A DNA stretch of 6,067 bases from Bacteroidetes bacterium UBA6161 (GCA_002422315.1 DIUJ01000015.1:38379-44445); one strand, 5' to 3'; shown: positions 1 to 4,983, numbered from the stretch's first letter. Notes: generated by a model from the letters alone, not told the origin. A program made the numbers and translations.

Positions 1-14
1 GGTCAGAGTGTGAC

Positions 15-37
15 ATCCTGATCGTAAGCGTCAGGAT
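15..37. repeat. Small inverted repeat in G+C-richer left edge
   Basis: Arms ATCCTGA (15-21) and TCAGGAT (31-37) are perfect complements around a 9-nt loop. No T-run follows on either strand, so it is not a standard intrinsic terminator. The surrounding 80 bases are richer in G+C (39 of 80) than the AT-rich DNA after them, as often seen in interspersed repeats. It could be the edge of such a repeat or the 3' flank of a gene outside the window. Confidence 0.35.
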
Positions 38-54
38 CTTCATCACCCAAAGGG

Positions 55-78
55 CAAAATGCGCTAATGCGTATTTTG
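55..78. repeat. 10-bp stem hairpin upstream of the first gene
   Basis: CAAAATGCGC (55-64) pairs with GCGTATTTTG (69-78) around the loop TAAT, with one G-T wobble. No T-tract follows in either direction, so termination is doubtful. It lies about 25 bases before the candidate -33 element of the next gene. It may be part of the same hairpin-rich patch as the inverted repeat at 15-37. Confidence 0.4.
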
Positions 79-104
79 GGTTGAATATTGGTCAAAAATT
101 TGGT

Positions 105-136
105 TTTGTATGAATACTGGAAAAAAATTAACTTTG
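105..136 (+). promoter_or_regulatory. Bacteroidota-type promoter of the first gene
   Basis: TTTG at 105-108 (-33) and TAACTTTG at 129-136 (-7) are separated by 20 bases, a close fit to the Bacteroidota sigma consensus TTTG-N19/20-TAnnTTTG. Transcription would start near 142-144. That leaves a leader of about 15 nt before the TTG start codon at 159. The spacing and position agree with the chosen start. The assignment is by consensus match only. Confidence 0.6.
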
Positions 137-148
137 AAGCGCTTCAAA
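133..148. promoter_or_regulatory. 16-bp perfect palindrome, candidate operator
   Basis: TTTGAAGCGCTTCAAA is its own reverse complement with no mismatch. It shares TTTG with the -7 element and covers the expected transcription start, where a bound repressor would block initiation. The central AAGCGCTT has the CG-centred core typical of LacI-family operators, but no regulator gene is in the window. I saw no second copy elsewhere in the window. The operator role is inferred. Confidence 0.4.
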
Positions 149-158
149 TCAATCCATA

Positions 159-914
159 TTGAAAAAATATAAAACCATAACTTATTCATTAACATTTATA
201 TTTTGTTTGTTTTTGTCAAATTCTTCTTTTTCAAAATCCAACAAACAAACTAACCATTATCTGTTAGAAAATACCGCACTTATGCCAAGCGTTTGCAGTG
301 TAGATAGTTATGCAAAAGACACTATTTCTATAGATACAGAAAAACTTAAAAAAATAAGCAAAATCATTAGCGCCAATATTTTACTAGCTCAAGCAATTAA
401 AAAAGACTATCCCTCCTTGTTTAAAATACAGGGTTACCACCCTATGGTAGGGTACTCATACCAAGGAATAGGTTCTTTAAGCTTTGGTATTGCAAGAGGA
501 ACACGCAGTGTTTTTCGTCCACTAAGCTACCAAAACATACATGCAAATGCAATGTTGTTTTTGAACACCTCTCCTTTAAATACATACGGATTAAACGTAG
601 GATATACAAAGTCTAAAGCATTAACTTATTGGGGAATAGAAGGGATAAGTGTAAGAAACAAAGAAGGAGAAATTACCTATGCAATAAGACCCGAGATTGG
701 CTTTTCTGTATTGGGTGTTTTAAATATTGGTTATGGATACAATCTTATATTCCATCAGAATTATTCTAATTTAAGCACACATACATTTGTGATTAGATAT
801 ACCCAACAATCGCCTAAAAAAGCTATAAAGAAAAAAATGAGAGAAATAAATTATATTCTTAATAGAGATTATCAAAACCTTAAAAATATAGGACTAGATA
901 TCAAAGGCATATAA
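159..914 (+). CDS. Exported protein of unknown function, possible small beta-barrel
   Basis: This encodes 251 residues and I do not recognise the family. The start is TTG at 159: an in-frame TGA lies at 135-137, no ATG or GTG lies between, and the next Met is residue 42. Starting at TTG gives a clean signal peptide: basic KKYK, a hydrophobic stretch at about residues 9-20, then SNSSFS with a likely cleavage near residue 25. There is no lipobox. Residues 55-85 look helical. From about 92 to 216 there are roughly eight short stretches of alternating hydrophobic and polar residues rich in Gly, Tyr and aromatics, as in small outer-membrane beta-barrels. The C-terminus (218-251) is Lys-rich and not a typical barrel end. 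A good promoter with a palindrome lies just upstream, and the gene ends about 120 bases before the repeat array. I am fairly sure of the CDS and export; the barrel is inference. Confidence 0.75.
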   Translation: MKKYKTITYSLTFIFCLFLSNSSFSKSNKQTNHYLLENTALMPSVCSVDSYAKDTISIDTEKLKKISKIISANILLAQAIKKDYPSLFKIQGYHPMVGYSYQGIGSLSFGIARGTRSVFRPLSYQNIHANAMLFLNTSPLNTYGLNVGYTKSKALTYWGIEGISVRNKEGEITYAIRPEIGFSVLGVLNIGYGYNLIFHQNYSNLSTHTFVIRYTQQSPKKAIKKKMREINYILNRDYQNLKNIGLDIKGI

Positions 915-927
915 CTGCTTCTAACTA

Positions 928-955
928 TAGAGTTCCGAAGGGCTCTAAGGGTTTT
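928..955 (+). terminator. Weak candidate terminator after the first gene
   Basis: Fourteen bases after the stop codon, 928-935 can pair with 940-947 around the loop CGAA, an 8-bp stem including two G-U pairs. TTTT follows at 952-955. In the opposite strand the two G-U pairs become C-A mismatches, so the stem favours the plus-strand transcript and fits this gene. The U-tract is short and offset by four bases, so termination may be leaky. Confidence 0.3.
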
Positions 956-1026
956 AGAATGGAGAGTAGTCTCAGACAACGATAATCGCTACATATTTTC
1001 TTCCTTGCAAAAAAGACGACAAAAAC

Positions 1027-1035
1027 ATTTCCCAT
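1027..1035. repeat. Left copy of 9-bp direct repeat bordering the array
   Basis: ATTTCCCAT occurs here and again at 2225-2233, at the two edges of the array. It could be a target-site duplication. However, CCCAT is also part of the internal unit junctions, so it may simply be leftover repeat homology. Confidence 0.4.
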
Positions 1036-1040
1036 AATAA

Positions 1041-1239
1041 GATTCTCGCAACTAATATATTGGGAACTCGAAATACCAAACATGGGGTAAAATATCCATT
1101 GCCCCGGTTTCGGTTGGTTGGTGACAAACACCCAACCACGACGTAAAAATCTAATATCTTACCCATGGTTGGTGTTTGCCACCAACCATAACATATCTTA
1201 CCCATAGTTGGTGTTTGCCACCAACCATACCCATCTGAA
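1041..1239. repeat. Array unit 1, with internal deletion and duplication
   Basis: This unit aligns with unit 2 through the first hairpin, then lacks about 95 bases corresponding to 1332-1426 of unit 2. The deletion joins two AAACAC copies, so slippage or recombination between short repeats explains it. It therefore has no CCCACGGTT palindrome. It also carries an extra 39-bp copy of the last hairpin segment. The two changes give the short spacing of 199 bases. Its edge CCCATAATAAGATTC resembles the internal junction CCCATCTGAAGATTC, so homology begins near 1031. Confidence 0.85.
1152..1229. repeat. 39-bp tandem duplication of the hairpin segment
   Basis: Bases 1152-1190 and 1191-1229 match at 36 of 39 positions. 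Each copy holds one hairpin with arms like ATGGTTGGTG and CACCAACCAT around TTTGC, at 1165-1189 and 1204-1228. The second has ATAGTTGGTG in its left arm, which costs one base pair. The other units have a single copy here, so the duplication is specific to unit 1. Confidence 0.85.
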
Positions 1240-1495
1240 GATTCTCGCAACTAATATATTGGGAACTCGAAATACCAAACATGGGGTAAAATATCCATTG
1301 CCCTGGGTTTCGGTTGGTTGGTGACAAACACTCAACCAAAGGAAAAACAGTGCCGTAAAGGTGTGGTTGGTGAACTACATAGCCCACGGTTTCAACCGTT
1401 GGAATTAAATAGTTGGTAAAAAACACCCAACCACGACGTAAAAATCTAATATCTTACCCATGGTTGGTGTTTGCCACCAACCATACCCATCTGAA
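1240..1495. repeat. Array unit 2 (256 bp, tail type A)
   Basis: Full-length unit identical to unit 3 at 254 of 256 positions. It carries all modules: GGTTGGTG hairpin at 1316-1337, damaged palindrome at 1383-1402 (CCGTTGG instead of CCGTGGG in the right arm), third hairpin at 1412-1432, and a perfect 10-bp stem hairpin at 1460-1484. Tail type A is the segment from the palindrome through AATTAAATAG to TAATATCT, which differs completely from the tail of units 4 and 5. Confidence 0.9.
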
Positions 1496-1751
1496 GATTC
1501 TCGCAACTAATATATTGGGAACTCGAAATACCAAACATGGGGTAAAATATCCATTGCCCTGGGTTTCGGTTGGTTGGTGACAAACACTCAACCAAAGGAA
1601 AAACAGTGCCGTAAAGGTGTGGTTGGTGAACTACATAGCCCACGGTTTCAACCGAGGGAATTAAATAGTTGGTAAAAAACACCCAACCACGACGTAAAAA
1701 TCTAATATCTTACCCATGGTTGGTGTTTGCCACCAACCATACCCATCTGAA
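1496..1751. repeat. Array unit 3 (256 bp, tail type A)
   Basis: It differs from unit 2 only at 1655-1656 (AG here, TT at 1399-1400). The right arm of its palindrome (1639-1658) reads CCGAGGG, again one change away from the intact CCGTGGG of units 4 and 5. Other modules are the hairpins at 1572-1593, 1668-1688 and 1716-1740. The near-identity with unit 2 indicates a recent duplication or ongoing gene conversion. Confidence 0.9.
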
Positions 1752-2005
1752 GATTCTTGCAACTAATATATAGGGAACACGAAATACCAAACATAGCGTA
1801 AAATATCCATTGCCCTGGTTTTCGGTTGGTTGGTGACAAACACTCAACCAAAGGAAAAACAGTGCCGTAAAGGTGTGGTTGGTGAACTACATAGCCCACG
1901 GTTTCAACCGTGGGAAACCGTGAGAATAAAAAAATCGGCAAAAACGCAAACCGTTTTAACGGGTTACCCATGGTTGGTGTTTGCCACCAACCATACCCAT
2001 CAGAA
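1752..2005. repeat. Array unit 4 (254 bp, chimeric: tail type B joined to A-type end)
   Basis: The front belongs to the second subfamily (TTGCAACTAATATATAGGG, AACACG, CATAGCGT), shared only with unit 5. After the intact palindrome at 1895-1914 it follows unit 5 (AAACCGTGAGAAT...CAAACCGTTTTAAC). At about 1961-1966 it switches to the TTACCCATGG hairpin segment of units 2 and 3. The unit is therefore a mosaic, with the tail-B palindrome cut off in its right arm. Confidence 0.85.
1895..1914. repeat. Perfect 9-bp stem palindrome, unit 4
   Basis: CCCACGGTTTCAACCGTGGG folds into a 9-bp stem with a 2-base loop. The same site in unit 2 (1383-1402) and unit 3 (1639-1658) has one mismatch each, and unit 1 has lost it. 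Short GC-rich palindromes of this type are the core of REP-like elements; membership in that class is inferred. Confidence 0.8.
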
Positions 2006-2220
2006 GATTCTTGCAACTAATATATAGGGAACACGAAATACCAAACATAGCGTAAAATGTCCATTGCCCCGGTTTCGGTTGGTTGGTGACAAACACTCAA
2101 CCAAAGGAAAAACAGTGCCGTAAAGGTGTGGTTTGGGAACTATATAGCCCACGGTTTCAACCGTGGGAAACCGTGAGAATGAAAAAATCGGTAAAAAACG
2201 CAAACCGTTTTAACGGTTTG
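2006..2220. repeat. Array unit 5 (about 215 bp, complete tail type B)
   Basis: Same subfamily as unit 4 but with roughly ten differences, more diverged than units 2 and 3 are from each other. It has the hairpin at 2081-2102, an intact palindrome at 2148-2167, and it ends with the complete palindrome CAAACCGTTTTAACGGTTTG at 2201-2220. Homology to other units stops there. It may represent the most complete original element, with the other units derived by tandem amplification. That order of events is inference. Confidence 0.85.
2148..2167. repeat. Perfect 9-bp stem palindrome, unit 5
   Basis: Identical to the 20-base palindrome of unit 4. It is followed by AAACCGTGAG, which repeats part of the arm sequence and could form an alternative pairing with the left arm. 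Together with the palindrome at 2201-2220 it makes a pair of structured blocks about 35 bases apart at the end of the array. Confidence 0.8.
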
Positions 2221-2228
2221 TTTTATTT
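2201..2228 (+). terminator. Hairpin plus T-tract closing the repeat array
   Basis: CAAACCGTT (2201-2209) and AACGGTTTG (2212-2220) form a perfect 9-bp stem with a TT loop, followed directly by TTTTATTT (2221-2228). This is a good intrinsic terminator for plus-strand transcription. The only upstream plus-strand gene in the window ends at 914, so it would end either a very long 3' region of that gene or a transcript of the array itself. The array end in unit 4 lacks the intact stem and T-tract. Confidence 0.5.
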
Positions 2229-2233
2229 CCCAT
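2225..2233. repeat. Right copy of 9-bp direct repeat bordering the array
   Basis: ATTTCCCAT, identical to 1027-1035. It overlaps the T-tract of the terminator-like hairpin. Sequence after it (from 2234) shows no similarity to any array unit, which fits an edge. Confidence 0.4.
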
Positions 2234-2279
2234 CACCCCTGGGGTTTACATTGAAAACCTATTTCAGGACGTGAGACAT

Positions 2280-2315
2280 AAAACAAAAAAGGCAGAATTT
2301 TGAATTCTGCCTTTT
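2280..2315 (-). terminator. Intrinsic terminator of guaB
   Basis: GGCAGAATT (2291-2299) and AATTCTGCC (2303-2311) form a perfect 9-bp stem with a 3-base loop, extended by AAAA/TTTT pairs. Read on the minus strand the hairpin is followed by TTTTTTGTTTT, a strong U-tract, 22 bases after the guaB stop. On the plus strand only TTTT follows, so it may be weakly bidirectional and help insulate guaB from the array. Confidence 0.85.
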
Positions 2316-2336
2316 AAACTTATTTGAAAAAATCTA

Positions 2337-3809
2337 TTACCTTGAATAGTTAGGTGCTTCGTTTGTTATTTTCACATCGTGAGGGTGACTTTCTCTAATA
2401 CCAGAGCCGGTAATGCGAACAAAAGAAGCGGTTTTAAGTTCTTCTATGTTTTTCGCACCGCAGTATCCCATTCCTGCCTTAAGTCCTCCAACATACTGAT
2501 AAATAATCTCAGAAACATGCCCTTTATAGGAAACATGCCCTACTATACCTTCTGGAACAAGTTTTGCAATTTCCTCTTCTGCATCTTGAAAATACCTGTC
2601 TTTTGAACCTTGTTTCATAGCTTCAATAGACCCCATACCTCTGTAAGATTTAACTTTTCTACCTTCAAAAATTGTAGTTTCTCCGGGAGCCTCTTCTGTA
2701 CCTGCAAAAATACCACCAGCCATAATGGTGTCTGCACCAGCAACCAACGCTTTTACCACATCACCGCTATAGCGAATACCACCGTCTGCAATAATTGGTA
2801 CATTCCTTCCCTTAAGAGCTTCTGCAACCTGCATTATAGCCCAAAGCTGAGGAACACCAACCCCTGCAATAATTCTAGTAGTACAAATAGAACCTGGTCC
2901 GACCCCTACTTTTACTGCATCTGCTCCAGCATCTGCCAAAGCTGTTGCGGCTTCGGCTGTAGCAATATTCCCTACAATAATATTAAGTTCTGGGAATTGG
3001 TTCTTTATTTTCTTTAGTTCATTAATAACCCCAAGTGAATGGCCATGAGCAGTATCCAAGGTTACAATATCTACACCAGCTTCTACCAATGCCGTTACCC
3101 TTTGCATGGTATCTGCGGTAACACCTATTGCAGCCCCAACAATAAGTCTGCCGTATTTATCCTTACACGCCATTGGGTGATTTTTTACCTTTTGTATGTC
3201 TTTAAAAGTAATTAGGCCTTTTAGCACATTATTTTGGTCTACTATAGGTAGTTTTTCGATTTTATATTCTTGTAAAATACTTTCTGCTTGTTGAAGGCTA
3301 GTACCTTCTTTTCCTGTAATCAAATTAGATTTAGTCATCACTTCGCCTACAGGTCTTTGAAGATTTTTTTCAAAACGTAGGTCGCGGTTAGTTATAATCC
3401 CAATTAGTTTTTTATCATTGTCTACAATGGGAATTCCACCAATTCTATTTTCTTTCATCATTTTTATGGCATCCCCAAGGGTTGCAGCACTAGACAAAGT
3501 AATTGGAGCGAGAATCATTCCACTTTCTGAACGCTTTACTTTACTTACCTCTTTGGCTTGCTGTTCAATGCTCATGTTTTTATGAATCATTCCTATTCCA
3601 CCTTCACGAGCCATAGCTATAGCCATATGGGCTTCTGTAACAGTATCCATTGCAGCGGATAAAAATGGAATGTTTAATTCAATGTTTTTAGTAAGTTTTG
3701 TTTTGGTGCTTACTTCACGAGGGAGTGTTTCAGAATAACGTGGAACAACGAGCACATCATCAAAGGTTAAACCTTCTCCGAGTATTTTTGATGGGTTAGT
3801 TTTAGACAT
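2337..3809 (-). CDS. guaB: IMP dehydrogenase
   Basis: Cytoplasmic enzyme oxidising IMP to XMP with NAD+, the committed step of GMP synthesis. The product has 490 residues, the usual bacterial length. I start at ATG (3807-3809); an upstream in-frame TTG (3848) is rejected because a -7 promoter element overlaps that extension. The fold is the standard (beta/alpha)8 barrel interrupted by two CBS domains at about residues 95-210. Visible signatures: GEGLTFDDVL near the N-terminus, DTAHGHS from Asp252, the IMP-binding loop GVGPGSICTTR with catalytic Cys309, DGGIR from Asp342, YRGMGS at 389-394, and the flap GSKDRYF with the Arg405-Tyr406 pair. All key residues are present. Residue 323 is Trp in PQLWA, where Thr is common in other IMPDHs. 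The co-directional methyltransferase gene ends 84 bases upstream; a strong terminator follows guaB. Confidence 0.98.
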   Translation of the reverse strand: MSKTNPSKILGEGLTFDDVLVVPRYSETLPREVSTKTKLTKNIELNIPFLSAAMDTVTEAHMAIAMAREGGIGMIHKNMSIEQQAKEVSKVKRSESGMILAPITLSSAATLGDAIKMMKENRIGGIPIVDNDKKLIGIITNRDLRFEKNLQRPVGEVMTKSNLITGKEGTSLQQAESILQEYKIEKLPIVDQNNVLKGLITFKDIQKVKNHPMACKDKYGRLIVGAAIGVTADTMQRVTALVEAGVDIVTLDTAHGHSLGVINELKKIKNQFPELNIIVGNIATAEAATALADAGADAVKVGVGPGSICTTRIIAGVGVPQLWAIMQVAEALKGRNVPIIADGGIRYSGDVVKALVAGADTIMAGGIFAGTEEAPGETTIFEGRKVKSYRGMGSIEAMKQGSKDRYFQDAEEEIAKLVPEGIVGHVSYKGHVSEIIYQYVGGLKAGMGYCGAKNIEELKTASFVRITGSGIRESHPHDVKITNEAPNYSR

Positions 3810-3835
3810 GGCAAATAGTATCCTTATTTGCGGTG

Positions 3836-3843
3836 CAAATTTA
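3836..3843 (-). promoter_or_regulatory. -7 element of the guaB promoter
   Basis: On the minus strand TAAATTTG matches the Bacteroidota -7 consensus TAnnTTTG and ends 26 bases before the guaB ATG, giving a leader of about 20 nt. No clear TTTG stands at the expected -33 distance, so the match is partial. An AAGGA sits 15-19 bases before the ATG, too far for an ideal ribosome-binding site. Confidence 0.45.
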
Positions 3844-3893
3844 CTCAAATTAATGATTTATTTGCATTTTAATTAAAAAAACCTCTGCCTATC

Positions 3894-4697
3894 CTATAAA
3901 TCTTTCACTTGCTGAACAGTAACTTCAAAAATAGACTTAGGCATAAGTGGCCTTGTTAAAAATTCTGCAGGTAAAGGTCTTTTACAAAATATCGCACATT
4001 TGGTATTGGAAACGTGGTACAAACAATGGTGTAAAGATTCTGGAATGGAATCCAAAATAGCCAATAAAATTTCCCATCTTATTTCCTCTGGCGAAAAACC
4101 ATAGTCGTGCCATACCAACACAGAGTCCTCATTTTTCAGCAATTTCATTGCATTTTGGGAATCTTTTACAACACTTGCATAATGGTGGTCTCCATCTACA
4201 AATACCAAATCACAGGCAGAAAAGAAAGGCGAAAAATCGAATGTTTGACTATCCCCATAGAGTTGAACAATGTTGGGGCCTTGAAGGAGCATTCCTCCTT
4301 GGGTGATATATGATTCTGATGCCCCTCTTCTTCTTATCTCTTCGTTTGGCAAGTTAAGGGTATACACTTTCTCTACAAATGGTGCCACATTCATCGCACT
4401 TTCCCCACGCCATGTCCCAATCTCAAAATAGGTTTGAGTATTTTGTTTTTGAGCAAGTTGATTCAGTAAAATTAAATCTGTAGGCAGCGAACCCCCTTCT
4501 AAAAAAAGGTATGGATTAGATACCCCCTTTTTGTTTTCCAAAAAATTATCCAATGCTACCACCTTAAGTCCATTGGCAAATCCATATTTAGCCATTACAG
4601 TATATTTGGATTCTTCTTCCGTAGGATGTAATACCCTAAGAATTGCCTTAGGTTGTTTTAACAAAGTAAGAATTATTGAAAGTAGTTTGGAGAGCAT
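3894..4697 (-). CDS. Class I SAM-dependent methyltransferase (Methyltransf_24-like)
   Basis: The product has 267 residues. It is expected to transfer a methyl group from S-adenosylmethionine; the substrate is unknown. Motif I is YFEIGTWRGESAM (residues 90-102), the glycine-rich SAM-binding loop. The acidic motif VFVDGDHHYASVVKD (165-179) and the later HDYG (197-200) are typical of the Methyltransf_24 group. Before the domain, LLKQPKAILRVL and FLEGGSLPTDL (65-75) recall a Bacteroidota family of the same architecture. I start at ATG (4695-4697). The frame stays open to a TTG at 4817, but those 40 extra residues are an unremarkable hydrophobic/Cys stretch and family members begin close to the KQPKAILRVL segment. 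There is no signal peptide, so it should be cytoplasmic. The stop is TAG. guaB follows on the same strand after 84 bases; no function links them visibly. Confidence 0.85.
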   Translation of the reverse strand: MLSKLLSIILTLLKQPKAILRVLHPTEEESKYTVMAKYGFANGLKVVALDNFLENKKGVSNPYLFLEGGSLPTDLILLNQLAQKQNTQTYFEIGTWRGESAMNVAPFVEKVYTLNLPNEEIRRRGASESYITQGGMLLQGPNIVQLYGDSQTFDFSPFFSACDLVFVDGDHHYASVVKDSQNAMKLLKNEDSVLVWHDYGFSPEEIRWEILLAILDSIPESLHHCLYHVSNTKCAIFCKRPLPAEFLTRPLMPKSIFEVTVQQVKDL

Positions 4698-4701
4698 GTG
4701 G

Positions 4702-4732
4702 CAAAAATGAATATTATTTTTGGTAACACAAA
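4702..4732 (-). promoter_or_regulatory. Candidate promoter of the methyltransferase gene
   Basis: On the minus strand TTTG (4729-4732) and CATTTTTG (4702-4709) are 19 bases apart, one mismatch from TTTG-N19-TAnnTTTG. The -7 ends only four bases before the ATG, so transcription would begin at or inside the start codon. Either the mRNA is leaderless, the start lies further down, or the match is chance. Confidence 0.3.
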
Positions 4733-4936
4733 CCAGAAATTCGCAATTTAAAAAGCTATTAAACCCAAATAATGCAATAGCAATTCTAGATAGGGTAAAT
4801 GAAAGTATTTTATGCAAAAAAAGTGCTATGACAGAAATACTACAGAGGGCAAGAACCCTAACACAGCCCTAATATTCTAGCTATGTGAAAGAGTAAAAGA
4901 GGCCTATTGTGTATTCACTGATAAAAATCATGCAGA

Positions 4937-4967
4937 AGGCTTTTGCAAAATGTTATATTTGAAGCCT
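4937..4967 (+). promoter_or_regulatory. -7 element of the dioxygenase gene inside an inverted repeat
   Basis: TATATTTG (4954-4961) is an exact TAnnTTTG match, 22 bases before the ATG, giving a leader of about 17 nt. No good TTTG stands 19-20 bases upstream. AGGCTT (4937-4942) and AAGCCT (4962-4967) are complementary arms around the element with a 19-base gap, a possible regulator site over the promoter. The regulatory role is inferred. Confidence 0.4.
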
Positions 4968-4983
4968 ATTTTATCAATACAGG

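Larger units (their letters stand above)
1116..2102. repeat. Family of about twelve GGTTGGTG hairpin modules in both orientations
   Basis: Three related hairpins recur inside the units. H1 has arms GGTTGGTG and CACYCAACC around ACAAA: 1116-1137, 1316-1337, 1572-1593, 1828-1849, 2081-2102. H2 has arms ATGGTTGGTG and CACCAACCAT around TTTGC: 1165-1189, 1204-1228, 1460-1484, 1716-1740, 1970-1994. H3 has arms GTTGGT and ACCCAACC around an A-rich loop: 1412-1432 and 1668-1688. The reverse complement of H1 is nearly H2 (one substitution and one indel), so the array is built of one hairpin type placed in opposite orientations. Confidence 0.8.
1031..2220. repeat. Tandem array of five ~255-bp palindrome-rich units
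   Basis: The block beginning GATTCT(C/T)GCAACTAATATA recurs at 1041, 1240, 1496, 1752 and 2006, spaced 199, 256, 256 and 254 bases. The last unit is about 215 bases long. Most periods are not multiples of three, so a continuous translated repeat is excluded, and the short open frames on both strands are by-products. Each full unit has a unique-looking front (about 75 bases), a GGTTGGTG hairpin, a conserved middle, a CCCACGGTT/AACCGTGGG palindrome, and one of two tails. Units 1-3 and 4-5 form two sequence subfamilies. The unit is too long and has no distinct spacers, so it is not CRISPR. Architecture suggests a non-autonomous palindromic element (REP/BIME- or MITE-like) amplified in tandem, but no transposase is in the window. 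Near-identical units make assembled copy number uncertain. Confidence 0.92.

Noticed and set aside
1031..2220. CRISPR array
   Set aside because: Repeats are about 255 bp, abut one another with no unique spacers, and no cas gene is present.
925..2274. Seven short open frames (63-104 codons) on both strands across the repeat array, with recurring peptides such as GTVFPLVECLSPTNRN
   Set aside because: They repeat only because the DNA repeats. The frames change between units since 199, 256 and 254 are not multiples of three, they overlap on both strands, and their starts are arbitrary.
2379..3017. Plus-strand open frames inside guaB
   Set aside because: Antisense shadows of a clear, intact gene; the translations are Cys/Ser/Asn-rich with no motif.
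3810..3848. 13-residue N-terminal extension of guaB from a TTG codon
   Set aside because: The -7 promoter element TAAATTTG lies inside it, and starting at ATG 3809 gives the normal family length and N-terminus.
3850..3893. Terminator between the methyltransferase and guaB
   Set aside because: A T7 tract exists on the minus strand, but I find no stem before it.
4107..4313. Plus-strand 68-codon frame inside the methyltransferase gene
   Set aside because: Antisense shadow with no recognisable motif or ribosome-binding site.
4698..4817. 40-residue N-terminal extension of the methyltransferase from a TTG codon
   Set aside because: It looks like translated intergenic DNA, a candidate promoter lies within it, and the family N-terminus matches the start at 4697.
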